Source: Azospirillum sp. TSA2s
GTDB taxonomy: Bacteria; Pseudomonadota; Alphaproteobacteria; Azospirillales; Azospirillaceae
Length of the DNA stretch: 64,000 bases
NCBI RefSeq assembly: GCF_004923315.1
Contig: NZ_CP039650.1
Location: forward strand, 2,691,501 to 2,755,500
Direction of reading: 5' to 3'
Shown here: positions 16,975-25,488 of the stretch, one piece after another
Position numbering within the stretch: the first letter of the stretch is position 1
How the letters are laid out: every line of letters begins with the position of its first letter
Position numbers and translations under genes: made by a program
The notes under the pieces: model-generated
Database searches by the model: none
What the model saw: the letters and a program-made list of their open reading frames with translations, nothing else
What the model was told of the DNA's origin: nothing

Positions 16975-17490
16975 ATGTCATCACAGAACGCCGGCAACGG
17001 CCATCCCACCGACAGGCTTCTGGCGGTGGCGGGCCAGCTTACCAAGACCGGCCTTCGCAGCAGCGAAATGGGCGTCGCGGCGGCGCAGACCATCGGCTAT
17101 CGCACCGCGATGATGACGGCGGCGCTGTCGAATCCCATCGACTTCGCCAACCCGGAATTCATCCGCATGGGGTCGGAGAAGGTGGAGGCGGCCGTCGAAG
17201 CCTTTCATGCGGTGGCCACCGGCATCGGCGAGTTCGGGCAGGCCTGGATCACCATGATCACCAAGCAGACCCAGGCGGCGGCGGCCACCATCGGCGGACT
17301 TGCCACCTGCAAGAACCCGGTGGAGATCGTCGACGTGCAGCAGCGCCTGCTGGCTGACGCGGTCGATGCCGGCATCCACGCCAACCTGCGTCTGATCGAG
17401 GCGACGGCGGCGCTGGCGGCTGCCAGCATGAACCCCGCCTACCGCAAGGTGCGCGCCAACGCCCGCCGCCTCGCCCGCGAGCAGGTCTAA
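16975..17490 (+). CDS. Phasin family protein (PHA granule-associated)
   Basis: A 171-residue, mostly helical protein of the phasin family, which coats polyhydroxyalkanoate granules. The central heptad-rich helix SEKVEAAVEAFHAVATGIGEF and the AAAATIGGLATCKNPVEIVDVQQRL stretch are typical; there is no signal peptide or membrane segment. GAGGGG nine bases upstream decides the ATG. The upstream PhaR-like operator and EcfG-type promoter fit a gene induced by granule formation and stress. No PHA synthase is in the window. Confidence 0.88.
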   Translation: MSSQNAGNGHPTDRLLAVAGQLTKTGLRSSEMGVAAAQTIGYRTAMMTAALSNPIDFANPEFIRMGSEKVEAAVEAFHAVATGIGEFGQAWITMITKQTQAAAATIGGLATCKNPVEIVDVQQRLLADAVDAGIHANLRLIEATAALAAASMNPAYRKVRANARRLAREQV

Positions 17491-17494
17491 GGGC

Positions 17495-18454
17495 TCAGAC
17501 CACCTCCGCTGGGGCAAGGCGGCAGCAACTGCCGTCATGCTCCACCTGGATGGTCGCATGGCCGATGCCGAAGCGCTCCTTCAGCACCGTCGAGATCTCC
17601 AGCAGAAGGGCGTCGTCCTGCCCCATGCCGGGGCGGACGAGATGGGCAGTCAGGGCGGTTTCCGTCGTGCTGATCGGCCAGATGTGCAGGTCGTGCACGG
17701 TGACGACACCGGGCAGCCCGGCCAGATAGCGCTCGACTCCTGCCCGGTCGATGCCGTCGGGCACGGCGTCCATCGCCAGCCGCACCGAATCGCGCAGCAG
17801 GCCCCAGGTGCCGGCGATGATGACCACGGCGATGACGATGCTGGTCACCGGGTCCAGCCACAGCCAGCCGGTGAAGCGGATCGCCAGCGCTGCCAGCACG
17901 ACGCCCAGGGACACCGCCGCGTCGGCCGCCATGTGCAGATAGGCGCCGCGCAGGTTGATGTCCTGCTTCTGCCCGCCCATGAACAGCCACGCGGTCCAGG
18001 CGTTGATGACGATGCCGATCACCGCCACCACCATGACCGTGGTTTCCCCCACCGGCTCCGGATCGGCGATACGGTTGGCCGCCTCCAGCAGGATGGCGCC
18101 GACGGCGATCAACAGGATCATCGCGTTCAGCAGCGACGCCAGGATCGACGCATTGCCGAAGCCGTAGGTGTAGCGCCCCTGCGGAATCCGCCGGCCCAGC
18201 CAGACCGCTCCCCAAGCCAGCAGCAACCCCATCACGTCGCTGAGATTATGCCCGGCATCGGCCAGCAGCGCCGTGGAGTTGGCGAGCAGCCCATAGACCG
18301 CCTCCACCGCCACGAAGCCGATGTTCAGCAATGCCCCCAGCGCGAAGGACCGGTCGTAGCGCGCCGGCCCGTGATGGTGATGGTCGCCGTGGTCGTGCCC
18401 GGCATGGCTGTGACCCACTTCGGGAGAACCGCCATGAGAATGGCCGTGCGGCAT
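17495..18454 (-). CDS. Cation diffusion facilitator (CzcD/ZitB-type metal exporter)
   Basis: A 319-residue CDF transporter that exports Zn2+, Co2+ or related ions in exchange for protons. A histidine-rich N-terminus (HGHSHGG, HSHAGHDHGDHHHHG) precedes six membrane segments; the two metal-binding HxxxD motifs are HNLSD in segment 2 and HMAAD in segment 5. The cytosolic C-terminal domain has VTVHDLHIWPIS and ATIQVEHDG. I chose the ATG giving MPHGHSHGG, preceded by GAGG; in-frame ATGs 6 and 24 codons upstream are alternatives. It is convergent with the phasin gene, four bases apart. Confidence 0.93.
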   Translation of the reverse strand: MPHGHSHGGSPEVGHSHAGHDHGDHHHHGPARYDRSFALGALLNIGFVAVEAVYGLLANSTALLADAGHNLSDVMGLLLAWGAVWLGRRIPQGRYTYGFGNASILASLLNAMILLIAVGAILLEAANRIADPEPVGETTVMVVAVIGIVINAWTAWLFMGGQKQDINLRGAYLHMAADAAVSLGVVLAALAIRFTGWLWLDPVTSIVIAVVIIAGTWGLLRDSVRLAMDAVPDGIDRAGVERYLAGLPGVVTVHDLHIWPISTTETALTAHLVRPGMGQDDALLLEISTVLKERFGIGHATIQVEHDGSCCRLAPAEVV

Positions 18455-18624
18455 GGTGAAGGGCCTCGTCATCGCAATATGCGTCGCTGCACCGTCGACT
18501 TTGGGCGAGCGGGCGCCGCCGGACAAGCCCGGTGATGGAAGCGCTGCGCCCCCTTGCGCCGCCCCGCCGCCGCGCCTAGCTTCGCGCGGACACTCACGAT
18601 TAACAGTGAACGAAGGAAATGGTC

Positions 18625-19044
18625 ATGAAGGCGCGCGTCACTTGGGTGGACGGCAAGATGTTCGTCGGCGAATCCGGCAGCGGCCATGCCGTGGTGATGG
18701 ACGGCGCCCCGGAATCCGGCGGCCGTAATGCCGGCATCCGCCCGATGGAAATGCTGCTGATCGGGATGGGCGGTTGCACCTGCTTCGACGTGGTGATGAT
18801 CCTGGAAAAGGGCCGCCAGCAGATCACCGACTGCGTCGCCGCCATCGAGGCCGAGCGAGCGGACACCGATCCGAAGGTCTTCACCAAGATCCACGTCCAT
18901 TTCACCGTGACCGGCCGCAAGTTGGATCCCGCCAAGGTGGAGCGCGCCATCGCCCTGTCGGCGGAGAAATACTGCTCCGCCTCGATCATGCTGGGCCAGA
19001 CCGCCACCATCACCCATGACTTCGAGGTGGTCGAGGCGCCGTAA
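18625..19044 (+). CDS. OsmC/Ohr family peroxiredoxin-like protein
   Basis: A 139-residue OsmC-family protein (YhfA-like branch). The redox cysteines are Cys51 (with Cys53) in GMGGCTCFDVV and Cys117 in SAEKYCSASIM, with the family Arg/Glu context near the N-terminus. Members reduce organic hydroperoxides with lipoyl or thiol donors; the physiological substrate is unknown. GAAGGAAA seven bases before the second ATG decides the start; an ATG two codons earlier is too close to it. It is divergent from the CDF exporter. Confidence 0.9.
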   Translation: MKARVTWVDGKMFVGESGSGHAVVMDGAPESGGRNAGIRPMEMLLIGMGGCTCFDVVMILEKGRQQITDCVAAIEAERADTDPKVFTKIHVHFTVTGRKLDPAKVERAIALSAEKYCSASIMLGQTATITHDFEVVEAP

Positions 19045-19134
19045 CGGCGACGGCCTCCCGCGTCTTTTCAGTTGCATTCATACGCATGACTCGCGAAGGA
19101 TCTGATTGTATCTCCGAACCTTCGCGATCAGCGC

Positions 19135-21213
19135 GTGCGCCTCACTGCCTCTATTGTTCTTCTTGCGGCACCCGTGGTCCTGGCCCCCGCCCTGGCTGAT
19201 GAGGTGCAATACAGCCTGTCCGACTGGGGCGGGATCGGGCTGTTGCAGATGCCGAATGCCCGCATGGCGCCAGACGGTTCGATGAGCGGCGGGTTGACCG
19301 CGCTTGGCGACCTGCACCGCCACTACACCATATCCGCCCAGCCGATGCCCTGGCTGGAGGTCACCGCGCGCAACAGCGCCTATCCCGGCTATTACGGCCT
19401 CACCGAACCCGGCCTCGATCTGAAACTCCGGTTGCGGAGGGAGGATGAGCGCGGGCCGGCCCTGGTGATCGGCGGGCGCGACGTCACCGGGTCGGGGCTG
19501 GATCTTCCCGGCAAGGGCCGCTTCGCCGGCGAATACATCGCCCTGTCGCGGCGCTGGTGGGATCTGGACCTGACGCTCGGCATGGGATGGGGAACGTTGG
19601 GAGAGGCCGGGCACCTGCGCAACCCGCTGCGTTTCCTGGGCGGCCGTTTCCGCCGCGACCGCGACCCGTCGGCATGGCCGACAACCCGAGGCCCCAAGGC
19701 GTGGTTCAGTGGCGAGCGGGTGGCCCTGTTCGGCGGCGTAGAGTGGCACACGCCGGTCGATGGGCTGAGCCTGAAGCTCGAATCCTCCGGCGACCGCTTC
19801 CGTGCCCAACGGCAGGACGAGCCGGGCTTCGATCCCGGCAGCCGCTACAGCCTGGGCCTGTCCTGGCGCCCGGCGTCCTGGGCCGATTTGGGCGCGGCCT
19901 ACGAGCAGGGTAGACGCCTGATGCTGCGGCTGTCGGTCCGCTTCGATCCGGCGGTGGATGCCGACCGCCCCAACCGCCCTCCCCCCGGCGTCGGGCCCCG
20001 CCCGTCCGCCGGCTCCGCGCTGTCCGCCGATGCCATCGCCCTGGTGGCGCGCAGCCGCGGTCTGCCGGTCCGCGCCGCCCAAATCGAGGGAGAGGTCGGC
20101 ACCCTGTGGCTCGATCCGGCCGGGAGCGGTCGGATGCCGCTGGCGCGCGAGGTCGGCGACGCCGCCCGCCTGCTGGCCGATCTGGCGCCGCCGCAGGTCG
20201 AGCGATTGCGCATTGTCACCGGCGCCAGCGGCCTGGACACGGCGAGCGTGACCCTGCTGCGCCGCGACCTGGAACGGGCGGCCAATTACCGCGGCAGTGC
20301 CGAGGAGATCTGGCGGACGACGCAACTTGCCGCAACGGCGGACCCGCCGCCGGGCTGGCGCCCGCGGCTCGACCTGTCCACCCGCCTCGTCGCCAGCTTC
20401 GATCTGGCCGAGTTGGGGACCGCGGTGGCCCAGCGCACCCACACCGATGTCGTGCTGCGGGCGGAGCCTCTGCGCGGGCTGGTTCTGGGTGGCGGACTGC
20501 GCGTCAATGCGGCGAGCGATCTGCAACTGCTGGACACCAACGCCGTGCCGGCGGCGCAGCCGGTGCGCAGCGACCTGCCACGCTATGCCGACCGCCCGCT
20601 CGCGCTCGACCATGCCTATGCGGCGTGGCTTGCCAACCCGGCGGAGGGACTGACGACGCGGCTGTCCGGCGGTCATCTGGAGGAGATGTATGCCGGCGTC
20701 GGTGCGGAGGCGCTGTTCCAGCCGCTCGCTGCCCGATGGGCGTTCGGCCTCGACCTCAATCAGGTCTGGAAGCGCCGGCCGGAGAGCGTCCTCGCCATTG
20801 ACCACGGCGACGCCCGCGGGACCGGCCACGCCAGCTTCTATTGGGAAGCCCCCGGTGCCGGCACGACCACTGCGCTGCGGCTCGGGCGCTATCTGGGTGG
20901 CGATTGGGGCGGAACGGTGGAGGTGATGCGCCGCTTCGACGGCGGCATCGGCCTGACCGCCCATGCCACCTGGACCGAGGGACCGGACGGCGCCCAGAGC
21001 CGTTTCGGCGGGCGGATGGACTGGGGGATGGCGCTGGTGGTGCCGATCGCCGCGTCAGGATGGCTGCCGGTCGGCGGCACGGTGGAAACGACGGTCCGCA
21101 CGCTGGGCCGCGACGCCGGGCAGCGCCTGCAGCAACCGCTGCCGCTCTACGATCTCCGCGTGCCGGGAGGCGTCGGCCGCCTCACCGGCACATGGTCGCA
21201 TCTGCTGGACTGA
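19135..21213 (+). CDS. YjbH-domain outer membrane protein
   Basis: A 692-residue exported protein with a cleavable signal (about 1-21, ending PALA) and a long beta-rich body matching the YjbH family of putative outer-membrane exopolysaccharide secretion proteins. The N-terminal QYSLSDWGGIGLLQMPNAR and YNLE-like SPWLEVTAR-type strands are characteristic; here the latter reads PMPWLEVTARNS. YjbH normally lies in a yjbEFGH operon, but no other yjb gene is adjacent. The start is a GTG with no clear ribosome site, so the true start is uncertain within a few codons; the signal peptide argues for this one. Confidence 0.82.
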   Translation: MRLTASIVLLAAPVVLAPALADEVQYSLSDWGGIGLLQMPNARMAPDGSMSGGLTALGDLHRHYTISAQPMPWLEVTARNSAYPGYYGLTEPGLDLKLRLRREDERGPALVIGGRDVTGSGLDLPGKGRFAGEYIALSRRWWDLDLTLGMGWGTLGEAGHLRNPLRFLGGRFRRDRDPSAWPTTRGPKAWFSGERVALFGGVEWHTPVDGLSLKLESSGDRFRAQRQDEPGFDPGSRYSLGLSWRPASWADLGAAYEQGRRLMLRLSVRFDPAVDADRPNRPPPGVGPRPSAGSALSADAIALVARSRGLPVRAAQIEGEVGTLWLDPAGSGRMPLAREVGDAARLLADLAPPQVERLRIVTGASGLDTASVTLLRRDLERAANYRGSAEEIWRTTQLAATADPPPGWRPRLDLSTRLVASFDLAELGTAVAQRTHTDVVLRAEPLRGLVLGGGLRVNAASDLQLLDTNAVPAAQPVRSDLPRYADRPLALDHAYAAWLANPAEGLTTRLSGGHLEEMYAGVGAEALFQPLAARWAFGLDLNQVWKRRPESVLAIDHGDARGTGHASFYWEAPGAGTTTALRLGRYLGGDWGGTVEVMRRFDGGIGLTAHATWTEGPDGAQSRFGGRMDWGMALVVPIAASGWLPVGGTVETTVRTLGRDAGQRLQQPLPLYDLRVPGGVGRLTGTWSHLLD

Positions 21214-21215
21214 CG

Positions 21216-21614
21216 TCAGTGGGCCGGCTTGGTGGCCGGGGTCGGCGCGCGCGTCGTCGAAGGATTGCGCGGGTCGAGGACCACGGTCGTCCACTCCCCT
21301 TGCGGGGTCATGGCATTGGCGACGTAACGGTCACCCTCCTTGCGGAAATCGCGCACCGACACATAGCCGGCGGCGCTGAGCTGGTTCAGCAGCGTCGTCT
21401 GTTGCAGTTCGATCGGCTTCTGCCCCCGACCACGGCGCCCGGCCAGATCGGACGAGGATTCGCCGGCGGAACCCGTCAGTCCGGAGACATCGCCACCGGT
21501 GCTCCCCGAATAGGCGCCGGAATAGCTTTTTTGCAGGTAGGTCTGTTGCGCCATCGCCGCCGGCGCCATTGCGAGCGAAGCGGCCATCACCGCCAGGATC
21601 AATCCGGTCTTCAT
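21216..21614 (-). CDS. Small periplasmic protein with PepSY-like C-terminus
   Basis: A 132-residue exported protein. A signal peptide (about 1-22, ending APAAMAQ) is followed by a low-complexity Ser/Gly linker and a C-terminal module (about 85-125) reading LLNQLSAAGYVSVRDFRKEGDRY then TPQGEWTTVVLDPR, resembling PepSY-like domains that bind or inhibit periplasmic enzymes. GGAGGA close upstream decides the ATG. It converges on the YjbH gene, two bases from its stop, but that need not mean a shared function. Confidence 0.6.
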   Translation of the reverse strand: MKTGLILAVMAASLAMAPAAMAQQTYLQKSYSGAYSGSTGGDVSGLTGSAGESSSDLAGRRGRGQKPIELQQTTLLNQLSAAGYVSVRDFRKEGDRYVANAMTPQGEWTTVVLDPRNPSTTRAPTPATKPAH

Positions 21615-21956
21615 AGGATCCTCCCGTGTTGTCGTCCCCCATCGGCCGGCGACTGCCGGGCCTGATGATCCGGAAACGCGCCGCAAGCCCCATTGTTGCA
21701 TAAATGCCAGTCCGCACCAGCCTTGCGGCGCCCCGATACCCCGGTCAATCAGGAAGCGGGAACATTGGACCGACGACAGTGTTCTGGTCTTCGAATGCCG
21801 CCGCACCGGCTGTGCTTACCGTCACCTTGGCCCGACTTGCCTTACAAGCAAAGGCCATGTGACAAAGCCGACGGGACGGCGGGTGCGGCCACGACTTGTC
21901 TCATGCGTGACGCCGGCAGTCCTTGGCGACTATTCGGCCGAACGAGGGAGGGTATG
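21615..21956. other. Intergenic region upstream of the DUF1328 gene
   Basis: A 342 bp gap. It holds an imperfect EcfG-type promoter (GGAAC at 21759-21763, 16 bases, TGTT) oriented toward the DUF1328 gene, roughly 170 bp before its start. I see no gene or other structure. Confidence 0.4.
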
Positions 21957-22121
21957 ATGCTCTATTGGGCTCTCGTTTTCTTCGTCATCGCGCTGATCGC
22001 CGGCGCGCTCGGGTTCGGTGGGATCGCGTCGGCCAGCTCCGGCGTCGCGCAGATCCTGTTCTTCCTGTTCCTGATCCTGTTCGCCATCAGCCTGATCATG
22101 GGTCTGGTCCGGCGACGGTAG
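21957..22121 (+). CDS. DUF1328 small membrane protein (YtjA-like)
   Basis: A 54-residue protein, MLYWALVFFVIALIAGALGF at the N-terminus, with two membrane segments (about 3-22 and 30-49) and a basic end LVRRR. This is the compact DUF1328/UPF0391 family; its function is unknown, and it is often stress- or stationary-phase-linked. GAGGGAGGG precedes two adjacent ATGs; I take the second for spacing and family length. Confidence 0.85.
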   Translation: MLYWALVFFVIALIAGALGFGGIASASSGVAQILFFLFLILFAISLIMGLVRRR

Positions 22122-22292
22122 GCCGGCCGATGCTCCAATCCGCCCAACCGGGCGATCCGCTTTTCCGGCAGGACGGAACCAACGGCGGACCGCCCGGTTG
22201 ATTGCGGTATCTCCTGACGCTGCAACACTCTCTCCTCCTGAGGTGACGTCAGGGCCGGCGAGCCCAGGCGGCGCTTCGATTGTCCCCGCCTC

Positions 22293-22328
22293 CGGCGGCG
22301 TCCCAAGCGGGCGCCGCCGTTCTTTTTT
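22293..22328 (+). terminator. Intrinsic terminator downstream of the DUF1328 gene
   Basis: CGGCGGCG pairs with CGCCGCCG, with an inner CCC/GGG, followed by TTCTTTTTT. It lies about 170 bp after the DUF1328 stop. Confidence 0.7.
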
Positions 22329-22360
22329 CCGTCATTACGGATGAAAGAGGTGGGCATATG

Positions 22361-22391
22361 AAAACGGGGCACCCGGCAACCGGGTACCCCG
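22361..22391 (-). terminator. Intrinsic terminator of the sigma factor gene
   Basis: On the minus strand CGGGGTACCCGG pairs with CCGGGTGCCCCG (one mismatch, three-base loop) and is followed by TTTT. It lies 47 bp after the sigma factor stop. Confidence 0.65.
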
Positions 22392-22437
22392 CGAAATCCA
22401 TCCTGTCCTCAATGCCCGCCCGCTCAAGCGTCCGTGT

Positions 22438-23238
22438 TCAGGCGTCCGCGTCGTCCGATGGGCTCTCGCCCTCCATCAGCAGTCGCAGGGCGCGACGACC
22501 GCGCGACAGGCGCGATTTCACGGTTCCGATGGAGATGCCGAGGATGTCGGCCGCCTCGTTGTAGGAAATCCCCTCCAGACCGATCAGCAGAACGACCTCG
22601 CGCTGTTCGTTGGGGAGCAGGGCCAGCGCCCGGCGCAGGTCACGCAGTTCCATCCGCACGAACTGCGAGCCGGGGGCTGCTCCGATCGCGGCCTGCGCCT
22701 CGGCGTCGATGTCGACCACCGGCTGGCGGCGGCGTACGCCGTTGATGTGAAGGTTGCGCAGGATGGTGAACAGCCAGGCGCGGAGATTGGTGCCGGGCCG
22801 CCACAGATGCAGGCGCGACAGCGCTCGTTCAAGGCATTCCTGAACCAGATCGTCGGCCAGCGTCGCATCCCGAACCATGGCGCGGGCGAACCGGCGCAGC
22901 CGTGGGATTTCCTCCTCGATCTGGCGGATCACCGCCGGATCGGGCGGTGCGTTGGGGTCGGGGCGGAACTCGTCCTCGGCATCCCCCTGAACGGCCACGA
23001 CCGTATCGGCTTCGCCGGCCTCGGTGCCGGCTTCGGCCCGCTTGGCCTCCGTATGGGCCTCCGCATGGGCAGTCAAATGGGTCTCCATCCCGGCATCGGC
23101 GTTTTCCTGGTCTGTGTACGTCGGCAGGCCGTCCGAACGGGTCCGGCCAACGGCCTCGGCGCCGAACGGCATCGGATCGGCCAGGGCCGGGCCGCGCAGT
23201 CGCTGGCTCAAGGTTGTCGCGACGTGGTTCGCCATCGG
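22438..23238 (-). CDS. ECF sigma factor (EcfG-like)
   Basis: A sigma-70 family ECF factor. Region 2 reads LRRFARAMVRDATLADDLVQECLERAL then GTNLRAWLFTILRNLHINGVRRR; region 4 reads ALLPNEQREVVLLIGLEGISYNEAADILGISIGTVKSRLSRGRRAL. These are close to EcfG, the general stress sigma factor of alphaproteobacteria. Unusually, about 90 or more acidic, low-complexity residues precede region 2. The start is uncertain: I take the ATG with GGAGG 13 bases upstream; an in-frame ATG at 23352 and the largest frame to 23415 are alternatives. No nepR or phyR gene is adjacent. Candidate target promoters lie at 16901 and 39608. Confidence 0.85.
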   Translation of the reverse strand, partial: PMANHVATTLSQRLRGPALADPMPFGAEAVGRTRSDGLPTYTDQENADAGMETHLTAHAEAHTEAKRAEAGTEAGEADTVVAVQGDAEDEFRPDPNAPPDPAVIRQIEEEIPRLRRFARAMVRDATLADDLVQECLERALSRLHLWRPGTNLRAWLFTILRNLHINGVRRRQPVVDIDAEAQAAIGAAPGSQFVRMELRDLRRALALLPNEQREVVLLIGLEGISYNEAADILGISIGTVKSRLSRGRRALRLLMEGESPSDDADA

Positions 23239-23427
23239 TGAAACGATGCCTCCTTCAATGCCGTTCGCCGCGGCGACGCCGACCGCTTTCTCGACTGCGG
23301 GCGACAATGCCGGGGCCTCCGGCGCGAAGGCCCCGGACGCGGAAATCTCCATCGTCCGGGGCCATCGAATTTGCAGCCGATTATCTGGCCCGATCCGTAC
23401 GTAATGAGCGCACAAACGAGCTGCCAG

Positions 23428-23456
23428 TTGGGAAAAAGGCTAATGGGTCATACAAT
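23428..23456 (+). promoter_or_regulatory. Putative sigma-70 promoter of the lytic transglycosylase gene
   Basis: TTGGGA (23428-23433) and TACAAT (23451-23456) are 17 bp apart. Transcription would begin near 23463, leaving a leader of about 345 bases before the chosen GTG. Confidence 0.5.
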
Positions 23457-23585
23457 AGGGCCGGTTAACCCCTAGAGTACCCCGTGTATCCCACACCAAT
23501 CACCGTTCGGGCATTGGCGCAACATCTGGTCTTTCGTTATTTCTCCAACTCGATTGGAGGACGCATGACCAACGTGAAAAGAAAA

Positions 23586-23624
23586 AGACCGACCGACATT
23601 CGTCGATCGGTCTATGCATTTTTT
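23586..23624 (+). terminator. Terminator-like hairpin in the transglycosylase leader
   Basis: AGACCGA pairs with TCGGTCT, with an inner CGAC/GTCG stem and ATTC loop; TTTTTT follows after five bases. An A-run on the left side could extend the pairing. It may be an attenuator within the leader. Confidence 0.4.
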
Positions 23625-23807
23625 ATTGGCAGCGCCACATCAAGCACTTACGGCGATGTATTTTCCGGCAGCCGGCCTTCCGTTTCGGCTTACGCCGTCA
23701 CGCCTGGCACCCGGCCAGACGGATACAGCGGCGTCCTCCCCGAGAGTTCTGCTTTCGACCTTTCGATGGTCTCCGAAAGCTTGAGGAAAATCATACAGGG
23801 GGGTCCT

Positions 23808-24830
23808 GTGGAAGGCCACACGAACCTTTGCGGTACACCGTCCGCGTCGCGTATTTCCGCAACCTCACGGCGCATCGGCAGGCGTGTAACCCGCCCGGCA
23901 CGAATGGCCGCGCTGTCTGCGGCAGTGCTCCTGCCTGCCCTGCTGGCGGCAGCGCCCGCGAATGCCGGCATCGCCGAAAAGACCGTCGCCGCGCTGGAGG
24001 CCCTGGCCAGCAAGGGCAGTGCCCGCGCCCAATACGAACTGGCGCAGCATTACGACCGCGCCGACGGGGTGAAGGCCGACTCCCGGCTCGCCTTATCCCT
24101 CTATTGCCGTGCAGCCCGTCAGGACTTTGCCGACGCGGCGTTGATGGCCGGCCGGATGCATATGGCCGGGGCGGGCGGCGTATCCAAGGACGCCGATCTC
24201 GGCCGTGCCTGGCTGCGCAAGGCCGCGTCCCTCGGCAACGAACAGGCGGAGCGGCTGGTCGGCACTGTCAGCGCCAAGGTGAAGACGCCCGACCGTTGCG
24301 AGCCGCCCAACCTGCGCTGGGGCATCATCCGCAAGCCGCCTGCCGAAATCCGCGCCATGGTGCAGAAGATGGCGCCGACCTACGGCCTCGATCCCGATCT
24401 GGTGCTGGCGGTCATCGCGGTCGAGTCCGGCTACCGCGTCGACGTCGTGTCGAACAAGAACGCCCAGGGTCTGATGCAGCTGATCCCGGAAACCGCCGAA
24501 CGCTTCGGCGTCTCCGACCCCTTCAACGCCGAACAGAATCTGCGCGGCGGCATGAAATATCTGCGCTGGCTGCTGGCCTATTTCGACGGCAACGTGGCCT
24601 ATGCGCTGGCGGGCTACAATGCCGGCGAGGGGGCGGTCCTGCAGTACAAGGGCATCCCGCCCTATCGGGAGACGAAGGATTACGTGACGAAAATCCGCAG
24701 CATCTACGCGCAGACCTATCACCCCTTCAACCGTGGCGTCGTCCAGTCGGCCGGCCTCGTCAGCAGCGCGCGAGAGGAAGTCGCCGAGCTGTCGCTTTCG
24801 ACCAGGACGCGCAGCGGCGGAAAACGCTGA
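23808..24830 (+). CDS. Lytic transglycosylase with Sel1/TPR-like repeats
   Basis: A 340-residue periplasmic enzyme that cleaves peptidoglycan between MurNAc and GlcNAc. A signal segment (about 33-54, ending AAAPANA) leads into Sel1-like repeats (about 60-130, e.g. ARAQYELAQHYDRADGV and DLGRAWLRKAASLGNEQAERL) and an SLT domain (about 165-300) with the catalytic Glu in LAVIAVESGYR, then GLMQLIPETAERFGV and YALAGYNAGEGAV. AGGGGGG precedes the GTG. An ATG at 23565 with a strong ribosome site is in frame and would add 81 unlikely residues. Confidence 0.88.
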   Translation: MEGHTNLCGTPSASRISATSRRIGRRVTRPARMAALSAAVLLPALLAAAPANAGIAEKTVAALEALASKGSARAQYELAQHYDRADGVKADSRLALSLYCRAARQDFADAALMAGRMHMAGAGGVSKDADLGRAWLRKAASLGNEQAERLVGTVSAKVKTPDRCEPPNLRWGIIRKPPAEIRAMVQKMAPTYGLDPDLVLAVIAVESGYRVDVVSNKNAQGLMQLIPETAERFGVSDPFNAEQNLRGGMKYLRWLLAYFDGNVAYALAGYNAGEGAVLQYKGIPPYRETKDYVTKIRSIYAQTYHPFNRGVVQSAGLVSSAREEVAELSLSTRTRSGGKR

Positions 24831-25031
24831 GAACGTGAGATTGCGACTCGGAAAAATGCGACTCGAACGACTCGGGAGTGGCTTGGTTAACACTTTGGTT
24901 ATAAAATGACGATTACCCTCGGGGCACGACGGATTTCGCAAGCGCTGGCGCCCATGGGGACGCCATCCCGCGTCACCCGCCAGCGTCTCACCTGCAACGT
25001 TTCATCCGAACGTTTCCCGAGGACCTGCCCG

Positions 25032-25367
25032 ATGCCCATGGCCGCCGACGTCGACACCATCGAACGCACCTCCATCGTCGCCTACACGCTGCTGAACGAG
25101 CTTCATGAAGTCCTGGCCCTGCCCAAGGCTCCGGACGACGTCACGCTGGGCATCCTGATGGGCATGGCCATGTTCCTCGACGACAAGGTCGGCCCGATGC
25201 GCGCCAAGCGCCTGATGAGCGAGGCGCCGACCATCGTGCTGAAGACGGACGCCCACGTCACCACCGACCAGACCCAGCGCATCATGCCGGTCCTGCGCGC
25301 CTTCGGCGATCACCTGAAGGAACTGCGCATGAAGGCGGAGCGTCCGGTCAGCGGCTCCGTCGGCTGA
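25032..25367 (+). CDS. Hypothetical protein, soluble
   Basis: A 111-residue protein I do not recognise. It is helical, with TIERTSIVAYTLLNELHEVL and a run GILMGMAMFLDDKVGPMRAKRLM; no signal peptide, membrane segment or cysteine. GAGGA eight bases upstream decides the ATG, and codon use is like its neighbours, so it is likely a real gene. A strong hairpin follows its stop. Confidence 0.65.
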   Translation: MPMAADVDTIERTSIVAYTLLNELHEVLALPKAPDDVTLGILMGMAMFLDDKVGPMRAKRLMSEAPTIVLKTDAHVTTDQTQRIMPVLRAFGDHLKELRMKAERPVSGSVG

Positions 25368-25394
25368 CGACACCCGCTGATCTTTAGAGTTTTG

Positions 25395-25430
25395 CGGGCC
25401 CGGCGCCGACCATGGCGCCGGGCCCGTTGT
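25395..25430 (+). terminator. Hairpin downstream of the hypothetical gene
   Basis: CGGGCCCGGCGCC and GGCGCCGGGCCCG form a perfect 13-pair stem with a six-base loop, followed by the weak T-rich TTGTGTT. It is probably a terminator. Confidence 0.55.
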
Positions 25431-25488
25431 GTTGGCAAACTGTCAGGCTGCTTGACCGAACGGTGAAATGGGCCGAAGCTTCCGGCCC

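Larger units (their letters stand above)
23239..23807. other. Intergenic/leader region between sigma factor and lytic transglycosylase
   Basis: A 569 bp region. It holds a promoter toward the transglycosylase gene (23428-23456), an ATG at 23565 four bases after GGAGG, and a hairpin with a T-run at 23586-23624. Base composition and codon use to about 23880 do not look coding, so I treat it as leader. Confidence 0.5.
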
